Positions 25,493 through 33,280 of a DNA stretch of 41,735 bases are shown here, piece by piece (positions within the stretch are counted from its first letter, which is position 1; every line of letters starts with the position of its first letter). Position numbers and translations under genes: made by a program. Under the pieces are notes generated by a model. The model was not told where the DNA came from, did no database searches, and saw only the letters and a list, made by a program, of their open reading frames with translations. Source of the stretch: Actinomycetes bacterium (GTDB taxonomy: Bacteria; Actinomycetota; Thermoleophilia; Solirubrobacterales; Solirubrobacteraceae); contig JAJYUP010000015.1 of NCBI GenBank assembly GCA_021792455.1, positions 1 to 41,735 on the forward strand. Reading direction: 5' to 3'.

Positions 25493-25951
25493 TCAGCCCT
25501 CACTGACGGCAGTGCCGTCCTGTCGGGCCGCCTCGAGTTCTTCCCCGATCCGCCCGAGCGTCGCGCCGTCGAGGGCCTGCTCGAGGTATGGGAACAGCTC
25601 GCGCTCCTCCAGCCGCACATGCGCCCGCAGCCGTGCTCCAAGCGAATGCAGATGCCCCGTGCTTCCCTCCAGCCGCCCGCTGCGCAGCTTCGCTGCCGCA
25701 TCCAGCAGGCAGCGGTGATCGGCGAGCACGCGCTCAGCCAGCATCCGTCCCCGCTCGCCAGGAGGCAGGGCCGGCAGCACGATCGCCTCCTCCAACGCGA
25801 AGTGTCGTGACTCGTGGCCGCTCATGAAGTCCGCAAACAGCCGCGCGGAGGACTCGGCGGTGTCAGCCTCCGCGCGGGTCAGCGCCATCGCGATCACGAG
25901 CGCATCGTGGTGATCGCGTGAGAGCGAAGCCAATGCCGCGCTGCGTCTCAC
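25493..25951 (-). CDS. Hemerythrin-like (HHE) protein
   Basis: Protein of 152 aa with the HHE helical-bundle pattern: SRDHHDALVIAMAL, FMSGHESRHFALEEAIVLPAL, VLADHRCLLDAA and LRAHVRLEERELFPYLEQAL supply the His, Glu and Asp ligands for a di-iron centre. The likely start is GTG at 25951; no strong ribosome site is seen. It converges on the ferredoxin gene with an 81-bp gap. Such proteins bind oxygen, store or sense iron, or repair Fe-S clusters after NO damage; the neighbouring SufR-like regulator and ferredoxin favour a redox or Fe-S stress role. Confidence 0.83.
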   Translation of the reverse strand: MRRSAALASLSRDHHDALVIAMALTRAEADTAESSARLFADFMSGHESRHFALEEAIVLPALPPGERGRMLAERVLADHRCLLDAAAKLRSGRLEGSTGHLHSLGARLRAHVRLEERELFPYLEQALDGATLGRIGEELEAARQDGTAVSEG

Positions 25952-26114
25952 AACCGCGCTCGAGCCGCCGCTGAGAAGTCATTCAGAAAGGCCACGAGCA
26001 CATCATGCCCGATCCTCGAGCCGATCCAGCAGGCCCCACGCTTGCGCCGATCCCCCATGCCGGAGCCTCACAGAGCTCAGCCGACAGTCGAAGGCGCACG
26101 AGCGCCGCCGTCGC

Positions 26115-26387
26115 GTGCGCATGGTCCGATCGCGCCGCTGCGCGGTCCACCGCTGTGACCGAACCGACCCGAGCATCGGTGATGCCTCGGATCGAGCGCG
26201 ACTGTACGTGTCCGCTGATGTCGGCGTGCACTTCCACACCGACGACGTCGACGCCGCGTTCGCGAGGGTGCGCGGCGCGGGCGCGAATGTCAACCAGGAG
26301 CCGACCGACCAGCCTTGGGGCGCCCGTGACTTCGCCGTACGCGACCCATCCGGCGATCCCCTGCGAATCGTTCAATCGCCTGCCTGA
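26115..26387 (+). pseudogene. C-terminal remnant of a VOC/glyoxalase-fold gene
   Basis: From about 26214 the frame reads ADVGVHFHTDDVDAAFARVR, then GARDFAVRDPSGDPLRIVQS and a stop, a typical second half of a vicinal-oxygen-chelate (glyoxalase/bleomycin resistance) domain. Sequence upstream in all frames lacks the first beta-alpha-beta-beta-beta unit. The 5' half has probably been lost. The rest of the region from the hemerythrin gene to 26459 shows nothing else. Confidence 0.55.
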
Positions 26388-26459
26388 GAGTCGCATTCGC
26401 ACCATCTCGGCAACGCGCGATCACGGGGCATCCGGGGAGATGAACGTGCTTCGGCGACC

Positions 26460-26717
26460 ATGGTCGATCATCCATTGATCAGCGAGACGGTCGATCCACG
26501 CGGAACGCGAGTTGCCCTGACAGCCGCTGTGTGATCCGGCAAGATCGTGCAGGATCACCAGGAGATCCGCTGCGCGCCGGGCACCAATCAGGTTGTGGGC
26601 CTGACGATCCTCGGCGCCCGCCGGGTTCTTCAACGTGACGGGCACCTGACGGTGACCGTTACCGAGACCGTGGAGACCAGCGCAGAGGAGCTGGCGCCGG
26701 CACTCGTCGCGGCTTGA
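26460..26717 (+). pseudogene. Small gene broken by an in-frame TGA, toxin-antitoxin-like
   Basis: From ATG 26460 the frame reads MVDHPLISETVDPRGTRVAL TAAV, a TGA at 26532, then SGKIVQDHQEIR, and later VVGLTILGARRVLQRDGHLT to a stop at 26715. The first part resembles small phage-type nuclease toxins, where a Trp usually stands at the TGA position, so TGG to TGA is a simple explanation. The last part resembles the C-terminus of DUF2283 proteins, frequent antitoxin partners. It may be a deletion-fused remnant of a toxin-antitoxin pair just outside the integrated element. Family matches are by eye. Confidence 0.4.
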
Positions 26718-26860
26718 CGAATCGACATGCTGAATCGCTCCGGCTCTGATGGAGGCTCTGGCGTTTTGTCTTTTGGCCGGGACCTCGTCGTCCGCCATGG
26801 ACAGCGTAGAGCTGCCGGGACGATGCTCTCGACTCCGGGGTGAGGACGCGCCGAAAAGCC

Positions 26861-26886
26861 GAAACCCGCACAGTTGTGCGGGTTTC
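26861..26886 (-). terminator. Terminator hairpin of the tRNA-Ala fragment
   Basis: Perfect 11-bp stem GAAACCCGCAC with a 4-nt loop, closing GTGCGGGTTTC, followed on the minus strand by GGCTTTTC. It begins 6 nt past the tRNA 3' end, the usual place for a tRNA terminator. Confidence 0.7.
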
Positions 26887-26892
26887 GAGGGA

Positions 26893-26940
26893 TGGAGCTA
26901 GCGAGACTCGAACTCGCGACCTCCTGGGTGCGATCCAGGG
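26893..26940 (-). tRNA. 3' fragment of tRNA-Ala(CGC), attachment site
   Basis: Reading on the minus strand: anticodon stem CCTGG/CCAGG around loop ATCGCAC (anticodon CGC, Ala), variable loop AGGTC, T-arm GCGAG-TTCGAGT-CTCGC, acceptor 3' strand TAGCTCC and discriminator A. Position 70 would be U, fitting the G3:U70 identity pair of tRNA-Ala. Upstream, neither a D-arm nor a 5' acceptor strand follows, so the tRNA is cut at about position 26. A tyrosine integrase begins 146 bp away on the truncated side. This is therefore the displaced 3' end left by site-specific integration. Confidence 0.78.
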
Positions 26941-27015
26941 GCATCCCTTGCGAAGCGCTTGTTTATGCTGGTTTTGAGTCGCGGTTTTTGGCTCTATGAC
27001 GGCATCATCGGACCA

Positions 27016-27068
27016 GTGCGGTACCGTAAACGGTACCGCGCCGCATGTGGTACCGCAGCGGTACCGCG
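27016..27068. promoter_or_regulatory. Four GGTACC palindromes upstream of the integrase
   Basis: GGTACC occurs at 27020, 27032, 27049 and 27060, within the longer consensus GCGGTACCGC; the fourth copy matches it fully. The first two form the perfect inverted repeat GCGGTACCG-taaa-CGGTACCGC. They end 20 bp before the integrase ATG. This could be an autoregulatory operator or integrase/excisionase arm sites. A fifth full copy lies at 30030-30039. Confidence 0.6.
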
Positions 27069-27085
27069 TGATATCTTGTCTGACC

Positions 27086-28453
27086 ATGCCGACGCCACGC
27101 ACAGCCGCGCGCCTCGACCCAACCGGTGCGCTCGTGGTCAGGGAGCACCGCTCGGGACCGGTCTACGAGGCCAAGTGGCGCCGCGACGGCAGGCAGATGA
27201 AGCGCCGCATCGGGCCGGCGTGGCTGGAGCGCGATGGCGAGAACGGCGATTGGCGATCGCGCCGCGGGCGCGTACCGGCCGGCTTCTTCGACGAGAAGCG
27301 CGCGACCGTGCAGATGGCCGCGATCATCGCCGAGCATGAGCGCAAGGAGCGTGCCGTCGAAGCAGGAGAACGGGCGCGGCTTGAGCGCGGTGTCAGCTTC
27401 CGGCAGGTCGCAACGGAGTGGCTTGAGCATCTGCGCGTCGAGCGCGGCGCCAAGCCCGCGACGCTCAAGGACTACGGCTACCTGCTCGCCGAGCCCGGCG
27501 CTCCACACCGTTGTGGTGGCGGCAGGAGCGCGGGCCTGATCCTGGCCACATTCGGCGAGCGGCCGATCGCGAAGATCACCACCAAGGAGATCTCCGCATT
27601 CCTGCGCCGGCTCGATGCTGACGGCGTCTCCGCGCGGTCGGTCAACAAGTACCGCGAAGTGCTCTCCGCGATCTTCAACTACGCCTGCCGCGAAGATACC
27701 CACTGCCTGCCGTCCAACCCGGCGCAGGGCACCGTCAAGCGCCGTCAGCAGCCGCCGGCGGTTCTGGATTTCTACGAGCCCGAGGAGATCGAGGCACTCG
27801 CGCAGATGGCGGCGGTCGGCAGCCATCGCGGCAAGCAGCCGCCCGGTCTCAGCGCCGGCGAGATCGAATGGAGGGCGCGCGAAGACGCGCAGGACGCCGA
27901 GCTCTTCCGCATCGCCGCCTACACGGGGCTGCGCTTCGGCGAGCTGCTCGCCCTGCGCTGGGAGGACGTCAATCTCGACGCGCGGCGCATGGTCGTCCAT
28001 CGCGCCGTCTCTGCGGGCGTGGAGGGGCCGACCAAGACCTGGCAGGCCCGCTTCATCCCCATCGCCGATCCGGCCGCCGAAGCACTCAAGCGGCTGCGCG
28101 CGAGGGGCGACTACACCACCCGCGACGACTACGTCTTCTGCTCACGCCTCGGCCGGCGCTTGGACCCGTCCGCCGTCCGCCGCCGCTACAAGCGCGCACG
28201 CGACGCCGCCGGCCTGCGGCCGCTGCGCTTTCACGCGCTGCGCCACGCCGCAGGCAGCCTTGTGGCGCGGCACGCCGACGCCCGCTTCGTGCAGGACTTC
28301 CTCGGGCACTCGCGGATCACGACCACCGAGCGCTACATGCACGCCAAGGCACGGCCGGAGGATCTGGAGCGGGTCAATCTCGCGTTCGCCCACAAGCCGT
28401 CCACTGCCCACGGGACATTGCGCCCCGCCTCACGACCGGCCGACGACAAATAA
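27086..28453 (+). CDS. int: Tyrosine recombinase / integrase
   Basis: Protein of 455 aa that would integrate and excise the element at the tRNA-Ala site. An N-terminal arm-binding-like region (KWRRDGRQMKRRIGP) is followed by a SAM-like core-binding domain (FRQVATEWLEHLRVERG...) and the catalytic domain. Catalytic residues are visible: Arg283 in YTGLRFGELLALRW, His383-x-x-Arg386 in HALRHAAGS, His408 in LGHSRI and the nucleophile Tyr417 in ERYMH. ATG 27086 (MPTPRTAARL) is preferred because the longer frame runs through the palindrome cluster. It reads into the element, away from the tRNA fragment. Confidence 0.93.
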   Translation: MPTPRTAARLDPTGALVVREHRSGPVYEAKWRRDGRQMKRRIGPAWLERDGENGDWRSRRGRVPAGFFDEKRATVQMAAIIAEHERKERAVEAGERARLERGVSFRQVATEWLEHLRVERGAKPATLKDYGYLLAEPGAPHRCGGGRSAGLILATFGERPIAKITTKEISAFLRRLDADGVSARSVNKYREVLSAIFNYACREDTHCLPSNPAQGTVKRRQQPPAVLDFYEPEEIEALAQMAAVGSHRGKQPPGLSAGEIEWRAREDAQDAELFRIAAYTGLRFGELLALRWEDVNLDARRMVVHRAVSAGVEGPTKTWQARFIPIADPAAEALKRLRARGDYTTRDDYVFCSRLGRRLDPSAVRRRYKRARDAAGLRPLRFHALRHAAGSLVARHADARFVQDFLGHSRITTTERYMHAKARPEDLERVNLAFAHKPSTAHGTLRPASRPADDK

Positions 28454-28551
28454 CATGGCTAAGTACCTGGCCAAACGCCTGGCCTTCTGCTAGTATCTGA
28501 CTACGCCAACCTAGAGCACGCGATCAAGTGCCGTATCGAGCGAGGGAACTC

Positions 28552-28926
28552 ATGCCGAAGCTCCGCTCAGCCCCACAGGAAGCCCACCGGAAGGCCGTCG
28601 AGTCGAACATCGCCGACGTCGTCGGATACCTGCAGGAGGTGCTCGGACAGAAGCTGGTCGCGCACGTCGCAGGCGTCTCCGACGCAAGGACCGTCGCGCG
28701 ATGGGCCGCCGGCGAACGCGCCCCGCGAGCAGAGCACGAGCAGCGCCTGCGCTGCGCCTACCAGACCTTCCAGCTGCTGCTTGCCGAGGAGTCTCCCCAC
28801 ACCGTTCGCGCATGGTTCCTCGGTCTCAACCCGCAGCTCGACGATCAGTCCCCCGCGCAGAGCATCCGCGACGGCGACTTCCGCGACGTGCTCGTGGCCG
28901 CCAAGGCGTTCCTCGCCGGGGGATAA
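28552..28926 (+). CDS. Xre/MbcA-type antitoxin of a RES system
   Basis: Protein of 124 aa. An N-terminal helical DNA-binding region (YLQEVLGQKLVAHVAGVSDA, RTVARWAAGE) is followed by the toxin-binding domain typical of Xre/ParS-type RES antitoxins, here AWFLGLNPQLDDQSPAQSIR near the C-terminus. ATG 28552 has GAGGG 6 nt upstream. Its stop codon is immediately followed by the toxin start (TAA then GTG), so the two are made together in the usual antitoxin-first order. It would neutralise the toxin and repress the operon promoter in the short gap after the integrase. Confidence 0.82.
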   Translation: MPKLRSAPQEAHRKAVESNIADVVGYLQEVLGQKLVAHVAGVSDARTVARWAAGERAPRAEHEQRLRCAYQTFQLLLAEESPHTVRAWFLGLNPQLDDQSPAQSIRDGDFRDVLVAAKAFLAGG

Positions 28927-29622
28927 GTGGCGCCCGGAGGGCCGAAGATCGCTGAGCCGCCGCGGAACGGCCTCTGGCGGGTCGGTCGCTCACCCGACCC
29001 GCTTCGCTTCGGCGATCCGCTCGACCCCGCCCTGCTCGAGAACCGCAGCACCGGCAACCGTTTCGACAGCCCCACCGGCGACTACCGTGTCTGCTATTTC
29101 GCAACCACGCTTGAGGCCTGTCTTGGAGAGACGCTCTCCCGCTTCCGGCCGGACCCCGGTCTCGGCGCGATAGCCCACGAGGAAGGCTTCATGGCGCTCG
29201 GAGAGGTCCCGGCCGACTGGCGTCACCGACGCCTCGCAGTCCGCGCCACCCCCGTGCCGAACAGCGCCATACCGGCGATCCGCTTTCTCGACGTCGAGGC
29301 GGCCGAGACACGCGCGCTGCTGCGCAACGAGCTCGGCGAGCTGCTCGCCTACCACGGCTACAGCGACCTCGACGTGCCCACGGTGCGCGGCGCAGATCGC
29401 CGCATCACGCGCTGGATCGGCCGCTGGGCCTACGAGCAGCGCGACGCCGACGATCGCCTCAAGTTCGCCGGCATCCGCTACCTGTCGCGCCTCTCCTCAG
29501 AGTGGGAGTGCTGGGCACTGTTCGAGGACGTAGCACTCGACGAGAAGGAGAGGCGACCGATCACCCGCGACGATCCGGCATTGACACGCATCGCCGAGCT
29601 GTACAGCTTGACGATCTTCTGA
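28927..29622 (+). CDS. RES-domain toxin (NAD+-degrading family)
   Basis: Protein of 231 aa. The RES fold is recognised by LWRVGRSPDPLRF, GNRFDSP (Arg45), YRVCYFATTLEACLGET (Tyr57, Glu63) and the C-terminal GIRYLSRLSSEWECWALFE with the conserved Ser. Characterised RES toxins, such as mycobacterial MbcT and Pseudomonas Res, destroy NAD+ by phosphorolysis or hydrolysis and halt growth. The GTG start follows the antitoxin stop with GGGGG just upstream. Located within the mobile element, it probably helps keep the element in its host. Confidence 0.87.
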   Translation: MAPGGPKIAEPPRNGLWRVGRSPDPLRFGDPLDPALLENRSTGNRFDSPTGDYRVCYFATTLEACLGETLSRFRPDPGLGAIAHEEGFMALGEVPADWRHRRLAVRATPVPNSAIPAIRFLDVEAAETRALLRNELGELLAYHGYSDLDVPTVRGADRRITRWIGRWAYEQRDADDRLKFAGIRYLSRLSSEWECWALFEDVALDEKERRPITRDDPALTRIAELYSLTIF

Positions 29623-29626
29623 GAGA

Positions 29627-29851
29627 TCACGCTGCCGGCCAGTCTCCCGGCTGGCCCCGCACCGCGTTCTCGATCTCGTCGCGCAAAAAGATCCAGCGGC
29701 GGCCGAGCTTGCGGGCGGGGAGCAGCCCGCGGCGGGCGTATTCCAGGACGGTCGAGATCGGCATGTGCAGCAGGTCGGCGACCTGGCGGCCGTCGAGGAC
29801 GTCTTCGCGTGTCAGCCGCGGCCGCGGCGTGGATGACAGTTGGACGCTCAC
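29627..29851 (-). CDS. Excisionase-like helix-turn-helix protein
   Basis: Protein of 74 aa of the MerR-like HTH_17 (excisionase/AlpA) class: DVLDGRQVADLLHMPISTVL, EYARRGLLPARKLGRRWIF, and LRDEIENAV. The likely start is GTG at 29851; no good ribosome site is visible. It faces the toxin gene and diverges from the relaxase. Such proteins direct integrase toward excision or regulate transfer genes, which suits its place between int and the relaxase. Confidence 0.75.
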   Translation of the reverse strand: MSVQLSSTPRPRLTREDVLDGRQVADLLHMPISTVLEYARRGLLPARKLGRRWIFLRDEIENAVRGQPGDWPAA

Positions 29852-30029
29852 GCAGGTAGTTACCGTGAGCAGCGAGAACCGGCCAGACCTCGCACGCGGA
29901 TCGTCCGACGCCTTCGCGCATGCGCCCGCCGGACCACGCCCTGCCGATCTGTCCGCGCACGCCGGCCTGAACACCCGCATCGCAGGCGCTCGCACTGGTC
30001 GCTGCCTGCCCGGCCTGCGGACCGGCAGC

Positions 30030-30039
30030 GCGGTACCGC
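30030..30039. promoter_or_regulatory. GCGGTACCGC palindrome in the excisionase-relaxase gap
   Basis: Exact copy of the 10-bp palindrome that is repeated upstream of the integrase. It lies in the 316-bp divergent region between the excisionase and relaxase, just before the candidate oriT. Confidence 0.45.
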
Positions 30040-30060
30040 CAGCCGAGCTGCTGCGCTGCG

Positions 30061-30121
30061 GCACAGCAATCGGCTCGTATAGACGTGATGCACAGTTGAG
30101 CGTGCTGTGTGATTGCTGTGC
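30061..30121. other. Candidate origin of transfer (oriT)
   Basis: A perfect 11-bp inverted repeat, GCACAGCAATC (30061-30071) and GATTGCTGTGC (30111-30121), encloses a second, smaller one (CACAG 30091-30095, CTGTG 30105-30109). The loop contains GTCTATA on the minus strand (30084-30078), which resembles the R388 nic region recalled from memory. It lies 46 bp before the MobF relaxase start, where MobF oriT sites are commonly found. Confidence 0.5.
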
Positions 30122-30167
30122 GATGTTGCGTGGCCGGTTTTCGCTGCTCGCGGTAAGTGAGAGCGTG

Positions 30168-32942
30168 ATGACCGCGGCGAGCATCGGTGGCGGCAAGGCC
30201 GGCGGGTATGCCCGGTACCTGGAGTCAAAGACCCTGGCGCCAGAGCTTGGGGATTACTACCTCGACCCTGCCGGGGAGCCCGTGCAGGCGTCGGGCCGGT
30301 GGCTTTCCAGTCCCGGCACGCTCGCCCGGCTTGGCATTGAGGGGGAGAAGGTCGATGGGCGTGAGTTCATCGCGCTGATGGAGGGCAGGCACCCGCGGAG
30401 CGGCGAGTGGTTGCGGCGGGTCGGCGCGGACGGCAGCCGCGGCGGCGGGATCGACTTGACGTTCTCGGCGCCGAAGTCCGTGTCGATCACGTGGGCGCTC
30501 GGCGATCAGGATCAACGCCGGCAGGTCGAGGCGGCGCATGCCGCCGCTGTAAGGGCGGCGGTCGATCATCTGCGGGAGACCGTGCCTACGATCCGGCGAC
30601 GGTGTGGCGGGCAGGTGGTCGAGCAGCCGGCGGCCGATCTGATCGCCGCGGAGTACCGGCACACGACCGCCCGTGGCGTCGTGGATGGGGATGCGCCCGA
30701 CCCGCAACTGCACAGCCATGTCGTTGTGAGCAGTGCCGTTCGTGATGATGGGCGGATCGTCGCGGTCGCCTCCCGCCCGATCTTTCGTGCCGGCCGGGAG
30801 TTGGGCGCCTACTACCGCTCCGCCCTGGCGCATGAGCTTGCTCAGCGTGGCTACAGGATCGACGCGGGTACTGGGAAGGACGGCCGTTACTTCGAGATTG
30901 TCGGTGTTCCCCGATCGTTGATCGACGCGTTCTCCTCCCGCAGTCGTGAAGTCGCCCAGGCGGCCGAGCGGTTTCGTGCCACGCATGGGCGAGCACCGGA
31001 GCCCGATGAGCTTCGCCGCATCAAACTGGAGAACCGCAAGCAGAAGATCCCGGTCACTCAGGCCGACCTGCAGGACGCCTGGCATCAGACGGCCGCTCGG
31101 CATGACTTCCGGGCGCCACGGCACGAACGTGATCGCGTCCCCCACGACCGGGCGCCGAGCAGGCAGCGGGAGCGCGCACGGGAGCAGGCCGGACAGTTGC
31201 GACTGAGCTTCGAGCAGCCGAGCACGCGAGACCGAACACGGCAGGTGGAGCTGAGCGATCGGGTGGAGGCGCGCCTCACCGAGCAGGCTGCGACGTTCAC
31301 GCCGTCGGAGCTGCGTGCCGTCCTGCTGGAGCAATCGGTCGGCCAGCTGCCACCAGATGAGGCGATCGGGAAGGGGCGCGAGATGATCGAGCAGCGGCGC
31401 ATCCTGCCGTTGGAGGGTGGACGGTTGACGACGCTCACGCTCAGAGCCGCGGAGCAGAAGATCGAGCGGCAGATCGGCAGGATGGCCGCGCCCGCCGGCC
31501 GGGACGTCGGCGAGGTCGCACGTGAGATCGCAGGCGAACAGGTGGCTGAGCGGATCGGCGGACACCTCTCAGACGAGCAGGCCCGAGCGCTTATGACGAT
31601 CACAGGCGCGGAGCGTGCGGCGATCCTGATCGGGCCGGCCGGCACGGGTAAGGGAGTCGTGATCGACGCTGCCGCCCACGCCGAGCAGTTGGATGGTCGT
31701 GAATGCTTCGGGATCGCCGTCTCCGGCTCCACAGCACAACGCCTCGGCCGAGACAGTCCCGCCCTGCAAGACCGGACGCTGACCCTGGATGCGCTCGTCC
31801 ACCGGGCCGAGCACGGGCGCCTGAAGCTCGATGCGAACACGACCGTGTTCTTCGATGAGGCCGGCATGGCTGACACCGACCGGCTCGGCCGGCTCACTCG
31901 CCTGCTTCAGGAGAGGCATGCGAAGCTCGTGTTGATCGGCGATGCGGCGCAGTTGCCGTCGATCGGCGCCGGCGGCATGTTCGAACGGTTGATCGAGATC
32001 GCCCCGCACGCGCAGCTCTCAGACGTGCGACGTACCCTGGACCCGGCCGAGCAGAAAGCATGGGCAGACCTACGCGCCGGCAGATCAGACCGGGCGCTCG
32101 CCCACTACCACTCCCAAGGTCGCCTCCACATGGCCAACAGCAGGGATGAGGCGATCGAGCAGGCCGTCAAAGACTGGGCAGCACTGACCGAGAAGCTGCC
32201 CGTCGAGCAGGTCGCCCTCATCTCAGATGCTTCAAACATGGAGATCGACCGGATCAACGCGCGCGCACAACACCACCGTGCCCTGCGCGGCGAGCTCGGC
32301 AACCGGGAAATGCACATTCCCGGCGTTCACTACGGCGTCCGGGCCGGCGACCGGATCACCCTGGTCGAGCAGCACCGGCAGCAAGGCCGGGAACGGTTTG
32401 AGAACGGCGAGCGCGGAGAGGTGACAGGCATCAGCCAGGCCGGCGAGGTGACCGTCCAATTCGACATCACCGGCCGCCAGGCCACCCTCGCCGGAGAAGA
32501 CCTCGCCCGCCTGCGCCTCGGATATGCGAGCCACATTCACCGCGCGCAAGGCGCGACCGTCACCCGCACGATCGCGATAACCGGCAGCTGGCAGGCAAGC
32601 AAGGAGACCGCCTACGTCGAGGCATCCCGCGCAAGGCACGGCACAGACTGGTACCTCTCACGCGCCGACCTCGGAGAAGACGGGCACGACCTGAACCGCA
32701 TAGGGCGACTGGCAGACGTCATGAGAGTCAGTCGCGCGCAAACCCCATCGCTCGCGCACGCCGAACGCCCGCACCGGCAACGGGAAGATCACCCGTTGAA
32801 GCTCGACCTGCACATTCCCCCCAGCCGCCAGCCAGCGGGCTATGACCGTCACACGCCGATCGCCCCGAGCCGCAGACCTCTCCCACGCCGCGGCCTGCGG
32901 CGGCTCATCAACCGCACACCCGACCTGACGATCGACCGGTAG
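30168..32942 (+). CDS. MobF-family conjugative relaxase/helicase (TrwC/TraI type)
   Basis: Protein of 924 aa that would nick oriT, attach to the 5' end and unwind the strand for transfer. The N-terminal relaxase domain has candidate catalytic tyrosines (GGYARYLESK, GDYYL), IDLTFSAPKSVSITWALGD and the metal-binding DPQLHSHVVV (His 182 and 184). The C-terminal RecD-like helicase has Walker A GPAGTGKG (about residue 489), Walker B VFFDEAGM and QLPSIGAGGMF. ATG 30168 has GAGAG 5 nt upstream; ATG 30123 is possible but lies against the inverted repeat. No coupling protein or type IV secretion gene is seen, so the element may be mobilisable, or these genes lie beyond the window. Confidence 0.92.
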   Translation: MTAASIGGGKAGGYARYLESKTLAPELGDYYLDPAGEPVQASGRWLSSPGTLARLGIEGEKVDGREFIALMEGRHPRSGEWLRRVGADGSRGGGIDLTFSAPKSVSITWALGDQDQRRQVEAAHAAAVRAAVDHLRETVPTIRRRCGGQVVEQPAADLIAAEYRHTTARGVVDGDAPDPQLHSHVVVSSAVRDDGRIVAVASRPIFRAGRELGAYYRSALAHELAQRGYRIDAGTGKDGRYFEIVGVPRSLIDAFSSRSREVAQAAERFRATHGRAPEPDELRRIKLENRKQKIPVTQADLQDAWHQTAARHDFRAPRHERDRVPHDRAPSRQRERAREQAGQLRLSFEQPSTRDRTRQVELSDRVEARLTEQAATFTPSELRAVLLEQSVGQLPPDEAIGKGREMIEQRRILPLEGGRLTTLTLRAAEQKIERQIGRMAAPAGRDVGEVAREIAGEQVAERIGGHLSDEQARALMTITGAERAAILIGPAGTGKGVVIDAAAHAEQLDGRECFGIAVSGSTAQRLGRDSPALQDRTLTLDALVHRAEHGRLKLDANTTVFFDEAGMADTDRLGRLTRLLQERHAKLVLIGDAAQLPSIGAGGMFERLIEIAPHAQLSDVRRTLDPAEQKAWADLRAGRSDRALAHYHSQGRLHMANSRDEAIEQAVKDWAALTEKLPVEQVALISDASNMEIDRINARAQHHRALRGELGNREMHIPGVHYGVRAGDRITLVEQHRQQGRERFENGERGEVTGISQAGEVTVQFDITGRQATLAGEDLARLRLGYASHIHRAQGATVTRTIAITGSWQASKETAYVEASRARHGTDWYLSRADLGEDGHDLNRIGRLADVMRVSRAQTPSLAHAERPHRQREDHPLKLDLHIPPSRQPAGYDRHTPIAPSRRPLPRRGLRRLINRTPDLTIDR

Positions 32943-33280
32943 GCGAGCGACCTCACGCCGTCTCCGCGCGTGGGCACGCAGCGCAATTCGCACCGACGCA
33001 CCCTTGCCGATCGACATCCACGCGTTCGCCTCCCCACGACGCTGCGCCCAACGGCACGACGATCAGGCCGTGCTTGATGAGGGCTGCCGCGCCTTTGCGC
33101 ATTGGCGGTCACGGGTCGTAGGTGCCGTAGCAGTCGCTTGCCGGTCCGGCGGTGAAGAGCGGCCCGATCGGCCTGCCGCCGGGTTTGCTTGTGTCAGGTA
33201 TCCGGCGCCGGTGGCGCCATCGCGAGCCGGATAACGACTTTCGTGGCCGCCCCTGGTCTTCAGGAACGTCGTGTGGAGGA
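32943..33280. other. Intergenic region after the relaxase
   Basis: 338 bp with no gene, tRNA or copy of the tRNA-Ala attachment sequence. It separates the relaxase from a convergently oriented secreted-protein gene. I see no element end here. Confidence 0.4.

Noticed and set aside
29502-30167. 222-codon N-terminal extension of the relaxase frame
   Set aside because: It would run through the 3' end of the toxin, the antisense excisionase and the inverted repeats; no conserved sequence.
30225-31565. 446-codon minus-strand frame within the relaxase
   Set aside because: Antisense shadow of the MobF gene, which has HSH and Walker motifs.
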